A stretch of DNA of 64,000 bases from Arenimonas daejeonensis. Lineage in GTDB: Bacteria; Pseudomonadota; Gammaproteobacteria; Xanthomonadales; Xanthomonadaceae. The stretch spans positions 620,001-684,000 of the forward strand of contig NZ_CP042453.1 in the NCBI RefSeq assembly GCF_007993735.1, in the 5' to 3' direction. Of the stretch, positions 50,510 to 59,192 are shown in pieces (position 1 is the first letter of the stretch; every line of letters begins with the position of its first letter). A model generated the notes under the pieces. The model was not told where the DNA came from and made no database searches. It saw only the letters and a program-made list of their open reading frames with translations. The position numbers were made by a program, and so were the translations under genes.

Positions 50510-53500
50510 ATGTCCGTGCCAGCCCCGCTTGCCTCCCCGCCCTCGACCGCGAGTACGACCTCGAGTCGAAGTACACCCGCGAGGAGGGCCGCATCTATCT
50601 GTCCGGCGTCCAGGCCCAGGTGCGCCTGCCGCTGATGCAGCAGATGCGCGACCGCGCCGCCGGCGCCAACACCGCCGGTTTCATTTCGGGCTACCGCGGC
50701 TCGCCGTTGGGCGGCTTCGACCTGGAGCTGTGGAAGGCGCGCAAGCATCTGCAGGCGTCGGGCATCGAGTTCACGCCCGGCCTCAATGAAGACCTGGGCG
50801 CGACCATGGTCTGGGGTTCGCAGCAGACCAACCTGTTGGGGCGCGAAGTACGACGGCGTGTTTTCCATGTGGTACGGCAAGGGCCCGGGCGTGGACCGCT
50901 GCGGCGACGTGTTCAAGCACGGCAACGCCGCCGGCACCTCGCGCATGGGCGGCGTGTTGGCGCTGGCCGCCGACGACCACGCCTGCCGCTCGTCCACCCT
51001 GCCGCACGGTTCGGAAGGCGAATTCGAAAGCGCGATGATGCCGGTGCTGAACCCGGCCGGCGTGCAGGACATCCTGGACATGGGCCTGCTGGGCTGGGCG
51101 ATGAGCCGCTACACCGGCCGCTGGATCGGCTTCAAGACGATCGCGGAAACGGTGGAGTCCTCGGCCTCGGTCAACGTCAATCCGCACCAGCTCGACATCC
51201 TGCTGCCGAAGGATTTCGAGATGCCCGCGGGCGGCCTGAACATCCGCTGGCCCGACCCGCCGCTGGACCAGGAAATGCGCCTGCACCAGTACGCGGTGAA
51301 GGCCGCGCAGGCCTTCGCGCGCGCCAACCACATCGACAAGGTCGTGGTGGATTCGCCCAAGGCGCGCCTGGGCATCGTCACCACCGGCAAGAGCTACCTG
51401 GACGTGCTGCAGGCGCTGGAATACCTGGGCATCGACCGCAAGGTCGCCGAGGAGATCGGCATCCGCGTCTACAAGGTCGGCATGACCTGGCCGCTGGAGC
51501 CGGTCGGCATCCGCGAGTTCGCGCGCGGGCTGGAGGACATCATCGTCGTCGAGGAGAAGCGCAGCTTCATCGAGCGGCAGATGAAGGAATACATGTACAA
51601 CTGGGAGCATGGGGCACGTCCCTCGATCATCGGCAAGTACGATGAGGAAGAGAACTGGGTGCTGCCGAGCACCAACGAGCTGACCCCGGCCCGCATCGCC
51701 CGTGTCATCGCCGCGCGCGTGCAGCGCTTCTTCCGCAGCGAGCAGATGGACAGCCGCCTGCAGTGGATCGCCGCCAAGGAGAAGGAACTGGCCGCGCCGC
51801 GCGCCAACTTCCCGCGCGTGCCGCACTACTGCTCGGGCTGCCCGCACAACAGCTCGACCGTGGTGCCGGAAGGCTCGCGCGCGCTCGGCGGCATCGGCTG
51901 CCACTACATGGTCACGTGGATGGATCGGAAGACCGACACGTTCACGCACATGGGAGGCGAAGGCGTCACCTGGTCGGGCCAGGCGCCGTTCACCGACGAA
52001 AAGCACGTCTTCCAGAACCTCGGCGACGGCACCTATTTCCATTCCGGCTCGCTGGCCATTCGCCAGTCCATCGCCGCCAAGGTGAACATCACCTACAAGA
52101 TCCTCTACAACGACGCGGTCGCCATGACCGGCGGCCAGCCGGTGGACGGCACCCTGACCGTGCCCGACATCGCGCACCGGGTGCGCAGCGAGGGCGTGAA
52201 GACCATCGTCGTGCTCTCCGACGACATCGAGAAGTGGTCCGACCGTTCGATCTTCCCGTCCGGCGTGGAATTCTTCGACCGCGCCGAGCTCGACGCCCAG
52301 CAGAAGCGCCTGCGCGACGTGCCGGGCACGTCGGTGCTGATCTTCGACCAGACCTGCGCCGCCGAGAAGCGCCGCCGCCGCAAGCGCGGCAAGATGCCGG
52401 ACCCGGCCAAGCGCACCGCGATCAATTCGCTGGTCTGCGAAGGCTGCGGCGACTGCGGCGTGAAGTCGAACTGCGTGTCGGTGCTGCCCAAGGAAACCGA
52501 ATACGGCCGCAAGCGCGAGATCGACCAGAGCAACTGCAACAAGGACTTCAGCTGCGTGAAGGGCTTCTGTCCCAGCTTCGTCACCATCAAGGGCGGCGGG
52601 CCGCGCAAGCGCAAGGGCACCGGCAACAAGGAGCTGCTGGCCAACCTGCCGGAACCGCAGGTCCGCAGCGACCTGGAACAGCCTGGAACATCCTGATCAC
52701 CGGCGTCGGCGGCACCGGCGTGGTGACCATCGGCGCCCTGCTGGGCATGGCCGCGCACCTGGAAAACAAGGGTGCGTCGGTGCTCGACCAGACCGGCCTG
52801 GCCCAGAAGGGCGGCGCGGTGACCACGCACGTGCGCATCGCGCGTTCGCCGGCCGACATCCACGCCGTGCGCATCGCCGCCGGCGAAGCCGACCTGGTGC
52901 TGGGCTGCGACATGGTGGTGGTGAACGACTACTGGGCGCTGTCGAAGATCCGCGCCGACCGCACCGAAGTCGTGATCAACGACTACCAGGCGATGCCGGG
53001 CCCCTTCACCCGCCAGCCGGACATGCAGTTCCCGGCCGACGGCATCGTCGAGGCCATCCGCACCGCGCTGGGCGGCCGCGAGCCGGTGCAGGTCGCCGCC
53101 ACCGAAATCGCCACCACCCTGATGGGCGACGCCATCGCCACCAACCTGTTCATGCTGGGCGTGGCCTGGCAGCGTGGCCTGGTGCCAATCAGCTACGAGG
53201 CGCTGGTGCGCGCGATCGAGCTCAACGGCGCCGCGATCGAGATGAACAAGACCGCCTTCGCCTGGGGCCGCCTGGCCGCGATCAACCCGCAGGCGGTGCT
53301 GGAAGCCGCCGGCCTGGTGGAAGCGCCGCAGACCGACGCGATCGCGCTGCCGCTGGACGACGAGCGCCTGTCGCGCACCTGGACGAAACCATCGAGCGCC
53401 GCGTGAAGTTCCTCACCGACTACCAGGGACACCGCCTACGCCGGCCGCTACGTCGCGCTGGTGGACAAGGTGCGCCAGGCCGAGGCCCGCAAGGCGCCCG

Positions 53501-54030
53501 GCTCGACCGCGCTCACCGAAGCCGTGGCGCGCTATTACTTCAAACTCATGGCCTACAAGGACGAGTACGAAGTGGCACGCCTGTACACCTCGGGCGAGTT
53601 CAAGCGCCGCATCGAGCAGCAGTTCGAAGGCGATTACACCATCCACTTCAACCTGGCGCCGCCGCTGTTCGCCAAGCGCGATGCCGACGGCCACCTGGTC
53701 AAGAAGGAATACGGTCCGTGGATGTTCACGGCCTTCGGTTTCCTCGCGAAGCTGAAGTTCCTGCGTGGCGGCGCGCTCGACATCTTCGGCAAGACCGAAG
53801 AACGCCGCATGGAACGCCAGCTGATCGTGGATTATGCGAAGACGATGGAGGAACTGATCGCCGCGCTGGACAGCCACAACGTCGAGCTCGCCGCGCAGAT
53901 CGCTTCGGTGCCGGAGCACATCCGCGGCTACGGCCACGTCAAGGAAGCGCACTTCGCCAAGGCCAAGGCCCGCGAGGCCGAGCTGCTGGCGGCGTGGCGC
54001 GACCCGAAGGCGCCGGCGGTCGCGGCGTAA
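50510..54030 (+). CDS. Fused indolepyruvate ferredoxin oxidoreductase (five frame breaks)
   Basis: About 1,174 residues: the alpha-type part, beta-type part and a C-terminal DUF6537 region in one chain. It oxidatively decarboxylates arylpyruvates or branched 2-oxo acids to acyl-CoA with ferredoxin. Landmarks: YTREEGRIYLSGVQAQVRLP, FISGYRGSPLGGFD (pyrimidine-binding), VPHYCSGCPHNSSTVVPEGS and GIGCHYMVTWMDRKT (TPP domain), cysteines VCEGCGDCGVKSNC and CNKDFSCVKGFCPS (4Fe-4S), the beta part ILITGVGGTGVVTIGALLGM then DQTGLAQKGGAVTTHVRIAR, and the tail EYGPWMFTAFGFLAKLKFLR. Breaks lie near 50540, 50846, 52682, 53382 and 53426; the last three are at CCWGG sites. ATG at 50510; extended -10 promoter just upstream. 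Confidence 0.92.
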
Positions 54031-54054
54031 TCCGCGCCTGTTGTTCGATGCACG

Positions 54055-54085
54055 CGAAACCCGGCTCCGGCCGGGTTTCGTGTTT
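54055..54085 (+). terminator. Terminator of the indolepyruvate oxidoreductase gene
   Basis: CGAAACCCGGC (54055-54065) and GCCGGGTTTCG (54070-54080) form an eleven-base perfect stem around TCCG, followed by TGTTT. It starts 25 bases after the stop codon. Confidence 0.8.
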
Positions 54086-54093
54086 CCGGCTGC

Positions 54094-54120
54094 AAAAAAA
54101 CGCCCGGGCAAGCCCGGGCG
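54094..54120 (-). terminator. Terminator of the OmpA-family gene
   Basis: Read on the minus strand, CGCCCGGGC, TT and GCCCGGGCG (54101-54120) form a perfect nine-base stem followed by seven T (54094-54100). A strong rho-independent terminator, 24 bases after the stop codon. Confidence 0.9.
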
Positions 54121-54144
54121 TCGGTGTCGCGGGAAACAGGTAGC

Positions 54145-54843
54145 TCAGGAACGCAGCGGCACGATCGTGATCTCGACGCGGCGGTTCTCGGCGCGGCCGG
54201 CATCGGTGCCGTTGCTGGCGACCGGATGGCGGGCACCGGCGCCGGTGATCATCATGCGGCGCGAATCGACACCGCGGGCCGACACGTAGTTGCCGACGGT
54301 CTGCGCGCGCTGTTCCGACAGGCGCTGGTTGTAATCGGCGCTGCCTACGCTGTCGGTATGGCCGGCGACCTCGATCACCGTCTGGTCGTACTCCTTGAGC
54401 GTGGAGGCGACACGGTCGAGCACGCTGTACGAACCCTGGCGCAGGTTCGCGCTGTCGAAGCCGAAGGTGATGGCCTCGGGCATGTCGAGCGTGATGTTGT
54501 CGCCCTGGCGCACGACTTCGACACCGGTGCCGGCCATGCTGGCACGCAGCGCCTTTTCCTGGTTGTCCTGGTAGCGGCCGATCGCGCCGCCGGCCAGGCC
54601 GCCGACACCCGCGCCGATCATCGCGTGCTGGCGGCGTTCGGTAGCGTCGTCGCCACTGAGCAGGCCGGCCACGACGCCGGCGATCGCACCGATGGTGGCG
54701 CCCTTCTGGGTGCGGGTCATGCCGGCCTCGTCCTGCGGCTGCGACTGGGGCGCGCTCGCCTGGGTGGCACCGGTGCTCATGCAGCCGCCGAGCAGGGACA
54801 GCAGCACGGCGCTGGCGAGCAGGGTCTTGATGGGGGTGTTCAT
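54145..54843 (-). CDS. OmpA-family outer membrane lipoprotein
   Basis: 232 residues, intact. The leader LLASAVLLSLLGGC ends in a lipobox (Cys near residue 21). A glycine-zipper segment (GATIGAIAGVVAGLLSG, AMIGAGVGGLAGGAIGRY) is followed by an OmpA peptidoglycan-binding domain: ITFGFDSANLRQGSYSVLDR, VIEVAGHTDSVGSADYNQRL, SEQRAQTVGNYVSARGVDSR, GAGARHPVASNGTDAGRAEN, with NRRVEI at the end. The Asp and Arg that bind diaminopimelate are conserved. It anchors the outer membrane to peptidoglycan; similar proteins are called YiaD-like. It has its own terminator. Confidence 0.93.
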   Translation of the reverse strand: MNTPIKTLLASAVLLSLLGGCMSTGATQASAPQSQPQDEAGMTRTQKGATIGAIAGVVAGLLSGDDATERRQHAMIGAGVGGLAGGAIGRYQDNQEKALRASMAGTGVEVVRQGDNITLDMPEAITFGFDSANLRQGSYSVLDRVASTLKEYDQTVIEVAGHTDSVGSADYNQRLSEQRAQTVGNYVSARGVDSRRMMITGAGARHPVASNGTDAGRAENRRVEITIVPLRS

Positions 54844-54991
54844 GGTGGACCTCGAGTGGGAGACGCGGAATTGCCGGGCCAGCAGAGCACGGAAGTGCGC
54901 GTGGACCTAAACAGGCTCGAGTCGCGGTTCAGTTTCAACGCAGGCGTACGGAGCCGGCGTAGGCGCGCAGGGCGCTTTGACAGCCTCGACA

Positions 54992-55020
54992 AAAAACCCC
55001 GGCCTGAGCCGGGGTTTTTC
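54992..55020. terminator. Bidirectional terminator after the M56 peptidase gene
   Basis: AAAAAA, CCCCGGC, CTGA loop, GCCGGGG and TTTTT (54992-55020) form a seven-base perfect stem flanked by A and T runs. It terminates the M56 gene on the minus strand, and insulates the OmpA gene, whose promoter must lie between here and 54843. Confidence 0.85.
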
Positions 55021-55039
55021 ACAGCGGCGGAACCGGTCT

Positions 55040-57379
55040 TCAGTTCGCGGCGTAGAAGCGGTCCAGCGCTTTTTCCGCCTGGCCACGTTCGAAGTCGCCC
55101 AGGCCGCGTGCCGCGGCGCGGTAGCGTTCGATCAGCGCCGGGTCGTTGGGCATGCGCCCGGCCAGGGCTTCGAGCGCCACGCGCGCTTCGAAGTCGCCGC
55201 CGATACCTTCGACGGACGTCAGCACGCCGTTCGCCAGCGCGACATCCACCGGGCCGGCTTCGATCAGGGCCTCCAGCGCGACGCGGTGTTCGAAGTCCGA
55301 ACCGACGCCTTCGGCCGCGCGAAACCAGGCTGCTAGCGTGGCGGCATCGTCGCGGGTCGCGGGAGCGGTATTTTCCAGCACCTGGCGCAGTTCGAAGTCG
55401 CTGCCGATGTCGGCGGTGCTTTCCAGCGCCACGCGCGCCGCGCCCGGCGTGTTGCGGCCACGTTCGACCAGTGCGTCCAGCACGCGGCGATGTTCGAAGT
55501 CGCTGCCGATCGTGGCCAGCGCGCGCTGCCAGGCCGGCAGTGCGGCGCCGGTCACCGGCTGGGTTTGTGCGAAGTGGCTCAGCAGCTCGGCCAGCTCGAA
55601 GTCCGAGCCGATGCTCATCGCGCTCGCCAGCACCTGGGCCTGGTGTTCGGGCGTCAGCTTCTGGCCGTCGAAAGCGGTGGTGAGGGCGTGGCGCATCTCG
55701 AAGTCCGAACCGATGTCATTGGCGGCGGCCAGTGCGCGCTTGAGCTGGGCGGCGTCGAGCGTGGTGTTCTCGAACAACACTTCGAGGTAGCGGCGCGCCG
55801 CGTAGTCGCCCTTGATCAGGTCGATCTCGGCGAGCAGCGCATTGGCGCCGCCGCGGGCGAGGATCCGCTTGCCACGCGCATCGGCATCGATGGCCGACTC
55901 GCGCAGCACCCGCGGCAACAGGGCGGCCAGCCAGGCGCGACCTTCGGCGTCGAGGGCCTTTTCGTCACCTTCCACTTCGTAGTCGCGCACGATCTTGCCG
56001 TCGACGCCGTGGAAGCGGATCTTGCGGGTGATGCCGCCCCTGGTCTCCTCGATCCGGAGATCTGCGCCGGCCGCGAGGCGGACCACGTCGGTCTCCGCCT
56101 CGTTGAAACCGACCTTGCCGCGCAGCTTCACCGACAGCGACTCGCCGTTTTCGGAGGAACGGTAGCTGTAGCTCTCGCTGGTGTTCTCGAAGATGTTTTC
56201 CAGCCAGCCCGCCTGCGCCGGCGGCGCATAGGTGGACACGGCCAGGCCCGGCAATGCGATCGCCGCGGCGAGCGCGATCGTGAGGGCGGTGCGGCGGGTG
56301 GCGGGGCTCAGCGAACGCGGGCTCATCGGGATGTCCTCCAGCAGGTTTTGGACGCGGCGGACCACGGGACCGGCATCGCCGGCCATGGCCACCGCAAGGG
56401 TCGGATGCGCGGCGCGGGCGCCGGCGTGGGAAAGGCAGGCGGCCAGGCATTCGGCCAGCGCGCGGCCGCTGCCCAGGCGTTGGGCGGCGTGGGCGTCGCA
56501 GGCGTCTTCGGCGATGGCTTCAAGCCGGCGCACGGCGTGGTGCGCCAGCGGATGGAAGCTCAGCGGCAGCAGGGCCAGGCGCTGCAGCAGGCGCCAGGCC
56601 GGGTCGTGGCGGTGCAGGTGGGCGAATTCGTGCGCCAGCAACGCGCGCTGCTGTGCTTCGGGCATCTTCGTGGCCCAGTCGGGCAACAACACCGCGCCAC
56701 CGGGCAGGGCCATCGGGCTGTTGATGCCGGCATGCGCACGCAGCGGCGGTGACGCGAGTCCGAAGCCGCGGGCGATGTCGGCGGCGTGGCGGAAGGTGCT
56801 GGCGTCGGGCGGCAGGGGCGCGCTGCGGCGGCGCAGGCGGTGCAGCGCCAACATCTGCGCGCCCAGCCGCAGCGCGGCGGTGCCGGTAACGAGCAGCCAG
56901 AGGGCGAGCATGGCGCCGGCGAGCAGTGCCGGAACCTGCAGCGTGTCGGTGCCCTGCATCGCAGCGGTGGTGGCGGCCGGCATCGTCTGGCTGGCGGCGG
57001 CGTCTGCGGGCACCGGCCCGCTGACGATCGGCATCGGGTCAACCGAAGCCGCGGCTTCAACCGCCGGCGCCAATCGCGGCCGGGCCGCTTCGGAGGAAGC
57101 CAGTGCCTGTGCCTGCCGCAGGGCCTCTTCGCGACCGACCCGGCCTGCGGACGCGTGGCTTGCGGCGACGGCTTCGTTTTCGGGCGCGGCCGGCAACCGG
57201 GCGACGTGCAGGCCCGTGGTCACCAATGCGCCGAACAGCGCCAGGCGCCAGACCAGTTCGGCCACGCCGGGATGCCGCAGCAGGCCCAGGCGTTCGGCCA
57301 ACCACGCGGCTCCCAGCAGCAGGCTGGCGTGCAGCGCGAAGGTGAGCAGCAGGGACAGGCTGAGGTCGAGGGCGTTCAC
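55040..57379 (-). CDS. BlaR1-like M56 membrane metallopeptidase with C-terminal GSDFE repeats
   Basis: 779 residues, intact. Starts with GTG overlapping the blaI-type stop (GTGA). N-terminal membrane helices (LDLSLSLLLTFALHASLLLG, VWRLALFGALVTTGLHVA, LLAGAMLALWLLVTGTAAL) flank an M56 domain with HEFAHLHRHD (HExxH at 250-254) and a downstream EDACDAHAAQRLG acid. After another helix near 365-385 comes a periplasmic region with beta-rich WLENIFENTSESYSYRSS and then seven repeats of about 35 residues, each with a (I/V)GSDFE-type start (from about residue 565). M56 proteins cleave a cytoplasmic repressor on sensing an external ligand. Here the target is most likely the BlaI-type repressor upstream; the ligand is unknown. 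Confidence 0.88.
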   Translation of the reverse strand: MNALDLSLSLLLTFALHASLLLGAAWLAERLGLLRHPGVAELVWRLALFGALVTTGLHVARLPAAPENEAVAASHASAGRVGREEALRQAQALASSEAARPRLAPAVEAAASVDPMPIVSGPVPADAAASQTMPAATTAAMQGTDTLQVPALLAGAMLALWLLVTGTAALRLGAQMLALHRLRRRSAPLPPDASTFRHAADIARGFGLASPPLRAHAGINSPMALPGGAVLLPDWATKMPEAQQRALLAHEFAHLHRHDPAWRLLQRLALLPLSFHPLAHHAVRRLEAIAEDACDAHAAQRLGSGRALAECLAACLSHAGARAAHPTLAVAMAGDAGPVVRRVQNLLEDIPMSPRSLSPATRRTALTIALAAAIALPGLAVSTYAPPAQAGWLENIFENTSESYSYRSSENGESLSVKLRGKVGFNEAETDVVRLAAGADLRIEETRGGITRKIRFHGVDGKIVRDYEVEGDEKALDAEGRAWLAALLPRVLRESAIDADARGKRILARGGANALLAEIDLIKGDYAARRYLEVLFENTTLDAAQLKRALAAANDIGSDFEMRHALTTAFDGQKLTPEHQAQVLASAMSIGSDFELAELLSHFAQTQPVTGAALPAWQRALATIGSDFEHRRVLDALVERGRNTPGAARVALESTADIGSDFELRQVLENTAPATRDDAATLAAWFRAAEGVGSDFEHRVALEALIEAGPVDVALANGVLTSVEGIGGDFEARVALEALAGRMPNDPALIERYRAAARGLGDFERGQAEKALDRFYAAN

Positions 57380-57771
57380 GACGGATCCTTCGGCGCCTTC
57401 GCCAGCAGGGCCTGGATGCGGTCCAGGTCGCCGGGCGCGACTTCCTTTTCGCTGACCAGATGCGCCAGCAATGCCTGCGGGTCGCCGCGGAACAGGCTCT
57501 GGATCAGGTCACCGACCATGCTGCGGCGGACCTGGGATTCTTCGACCAGGGCGCGGTAGATCAGCTGCCGGCCGTCGCGGTCCGCCGCCACCAGGCCGCG
57601 CTTGGCCAGCCGGGTCAGCACGGTGGCGATGGTGGTGTGGGCCAGGCCCCGCGAGGTGAATGGGGCCGCGGCGACGTCGGCCACGCTGGCCTCGCCGCGC
57701 CAGAGCACGCGCATCACGTCGAGCTGCAGCTCGCTCAGGGCGATGTCGTCGGTATCGGGCTCGCGGGCCAT
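57376..57771 (-). CDS. BlaI/MecI/CopY-family transcriptional repressor
   Basis: 131 residues, intact. The N-terminal winged helix is ALSELQLDVMRVLWRGEASV then HTTIATVLTRLAKRGLVAAD, with the recognition helix in TTIATVLTRL; the C-terminal dimerisation helices include QVRRSMVGDLIQSLFRGD and LVSEKEVAPGDLDRIQALLA. BlaI-family repressors bind as dimers and are inactivated by cleavage from an M56 sensor, here encoded immediately downstream with a four-base overlap. A strong palindrome (57781-57806) lies directly upstream of the Shine-Dalgarno AGAGGAAG, so autoregulation is very likely. Confidence 0.93.
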   Translation of the reverse strand: MAREPDTDDIALSELQLDVMRVLWRGEASVADVAAAPFTSRGLAHTTIATVLTRLAKRGLVAADRDGRQLIYRALVEESQVRRSMVGDLIQSLFRGDPQALLAHLVSEKEVAPGDLDRIQALLAKAPKDPS

Positions 57772-57780
57772 GGCCTTCCT

Positions 57781-57806
57781 CTACAAGTGTCGTACGACAG
57801 TTGTAG
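57781..57806. promoter_or_regulatory. Palindromic operator upstream of the BlaI-type gene
   Basis: CTACAAG-TGTCGTACGACA-GTTGTAG is palindromic over 26 bases with one mismatched pair (57787/57800). It contains the TACA...TGTA half-site pattern of BlaI/MecI/CopY operators and lies ten bases from the start codon, so bound repressor would block transcription of the repressor-peptidase operon. Confidence 0.75.
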
Positions 57807-57874
57807 AAGATGAAGGGCCGGGAAACATGGGCCGGAAGTCATGGGCAAAGAGAAAGCGGGCTGGCCCGCCCGGC

Positions 57875-58450
57875 TCAGATCGCTTCGGCCTGGTTCTTCA
57901 GGATCAACTCGGCCAGCCAGGGTTCGCCCTGCTCCAGCAGCTCCAGCGGGGTCTGGGCCCAGCCGGTGAGCACCATGGCTTCGGCGATGGTGAATTCGAG
58001 CTGGGCCTTGGTGAACTTGCGCTGCCCGGCGATGACCGCCTCGAGCACGGCGCGGCCCGGCATCGGCGCATCCATTTCGGCGGCCTTGGCGGCTTCGGCG
58101 GCGCCGGGGGCGGCGGCACCGTGGGTGGCCAGGTGTTCGATGCGGCGCAATGCGTCGCTCTGCGGATCCTTGCCGGTGGCGACTTCCGGCGCTGCCGCGG
58201 CGAGGCTCTTGTGCAGGGTGTTGAGCTGGCCGGCCACTTTCATGCGCTGCAGGTTGGCGGCGTCGCGGGCGTGTTCGGCGTCCTCGACGTCCTGGCGCAG
58301 GCGTTCGAGTTCGGCGGTGCCGGTGCCGGCGTTGGACAGGTCCTTGAGGACGGCGTCGATCCGGTCGAGCCAGTCGGCGCGCTCCGGCAGGGCCGGTGCG
58401 GCTTCGATCAGGGAACGCAGGGCTTGCAGCTGGGCGCGGGGGTCGCTCAT
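57875..58450 (-). CDS. Hypothetical helical protein
   Basis: 191 residues from an ATG at 58450. No signal peptide or membrane helix. It is helical and Ala/Leu/Glu-rich, with a possible coiled coil around LERLRQDVEDAEHARDAANL and a C-terminal AVIAGQRKFTKAQLEFTIAE. No family is recognised. It lies between the BlaI operator and folE, 80 bases from folE on the same strand. Confidence 0.6.
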   Translation of the reverse strand: MSDPRAQLQALRSLIEAAPALPERADWLDRIDAVLKDLSNAGTGTAELERLRQDVEDAEHARDAANLQRMKVAGQLNTLHKSLAAAAPEVATGKDPQSDALRRIEHLATHGAAAPGAAEAAKAAEMDAPMPGRAVLEAVIAGQRKFTKAQLEFTIAEAMVLTGWAQTPLELLEQGEPWLAELILKNQAEAI

Positions 58451-58530
58451 GGGGCCCGAGTATAGGCCGGCCCCGTGACCGTGGTCAGCCACCTCGCGGC
58501 GAACCGCGACGGCGGTCGCGGAACCGGGCC

Positions 58531-59123
58531 TCAGCGCCCCGGGCCGACGTCGATGAAGGCCAGGAACTCGGCGCGGGTGCGGGCGTCCTCGCGGAAGGTG
58601 CCCAGCATCTTCGAAGTGATCATGCTGACGCCGCGCTTGTGGATGCCGCGCGTGGTCATGCACTCGTGCGCGCCCTCGATCACCACGCCGACGCCGCGCG
58701 GCGCCAGCACGTGCTGGATGCACTGGGCGATCTGCGCGGTCATCTTCTCCTGCACCTGGAAGCGGCGCGCGTAGGCCTCGACGACCCGCGCGAGCTTGCT
58801 GATGCCAACGACCTTGCCGTCCGGCAGGTAGCCGATGTGCGCCTTGCCGACGATCGGCGCCATGTGGTGTTCGCAGTGCGATTCGAACTCGATGTCGCGC
58901 AGCACGATCATCTCGTCGTAGCCGGCGACCTCCTTGAACGTTCGCGCCAGGTATTCCTGCGGCTCGATCGCGTAACCGCTGAACCAGTCGCCATAGGCCT
59001 TGGCGACGCGCTTGGGCGTGTCGAGCAGGCCCTCGCGCGAAGGATCCTCGCCGGCCCAGCGCAACAGCACGCGCACGGCGTCTTCGGCCTCGGCCTGGGT
59101 GACGGTTTTTCCTTGGCGCTCAT
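58531..59123 (-). CDS. folE: GTP cyclohydrolase I FolE (one frame break near the start)
   Basis: About 198 residues. It converts GTP to 7,8-dihydroneopterin triphosphate, the first step of folate (and in some bacteria pterin) synthesis. Zinc-site residues are in [20 protein letters not shown] (Cys and His) and the later Cys of [26 protein letters not shown] and [25 protein letters not shown] are family signatures. The likely start ATG at 59123 gives MSAKEK, and an A-run break near 59107 joins this to [20 protein letters not shown]. An alternative is a CTG/ATG further upstream in the second frame, but only the ATG at 59123 gives the usual short N-terminus. Confidence 0.92.
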
Positions 59124-59162
59124 CGGCAAGCTCCTGAACCCGGATACCCCGCCAGAGTAGCA

Positions 59163-59192
59163 AACGGTGTCAGGCCGGTGCCTGACACCGTT
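59163..59192 (-). terminator. Hairpin at the end of the MFS transporter gene
   Basis: AACGGTGTCAGGC (59163-59175) and GCCTGACACCGTT (59180-59192) form a perfect 13-base stem with a CGGT loop, overlapping the MFS stop codon and 40 bases upstream of folE. After it the minus strand reads TTTGCT, a short T-run. It may terminate the MFS gene; the GGTGTCAGGCACC-type core looks like a dispersed repeat. Confidence 0.6.
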
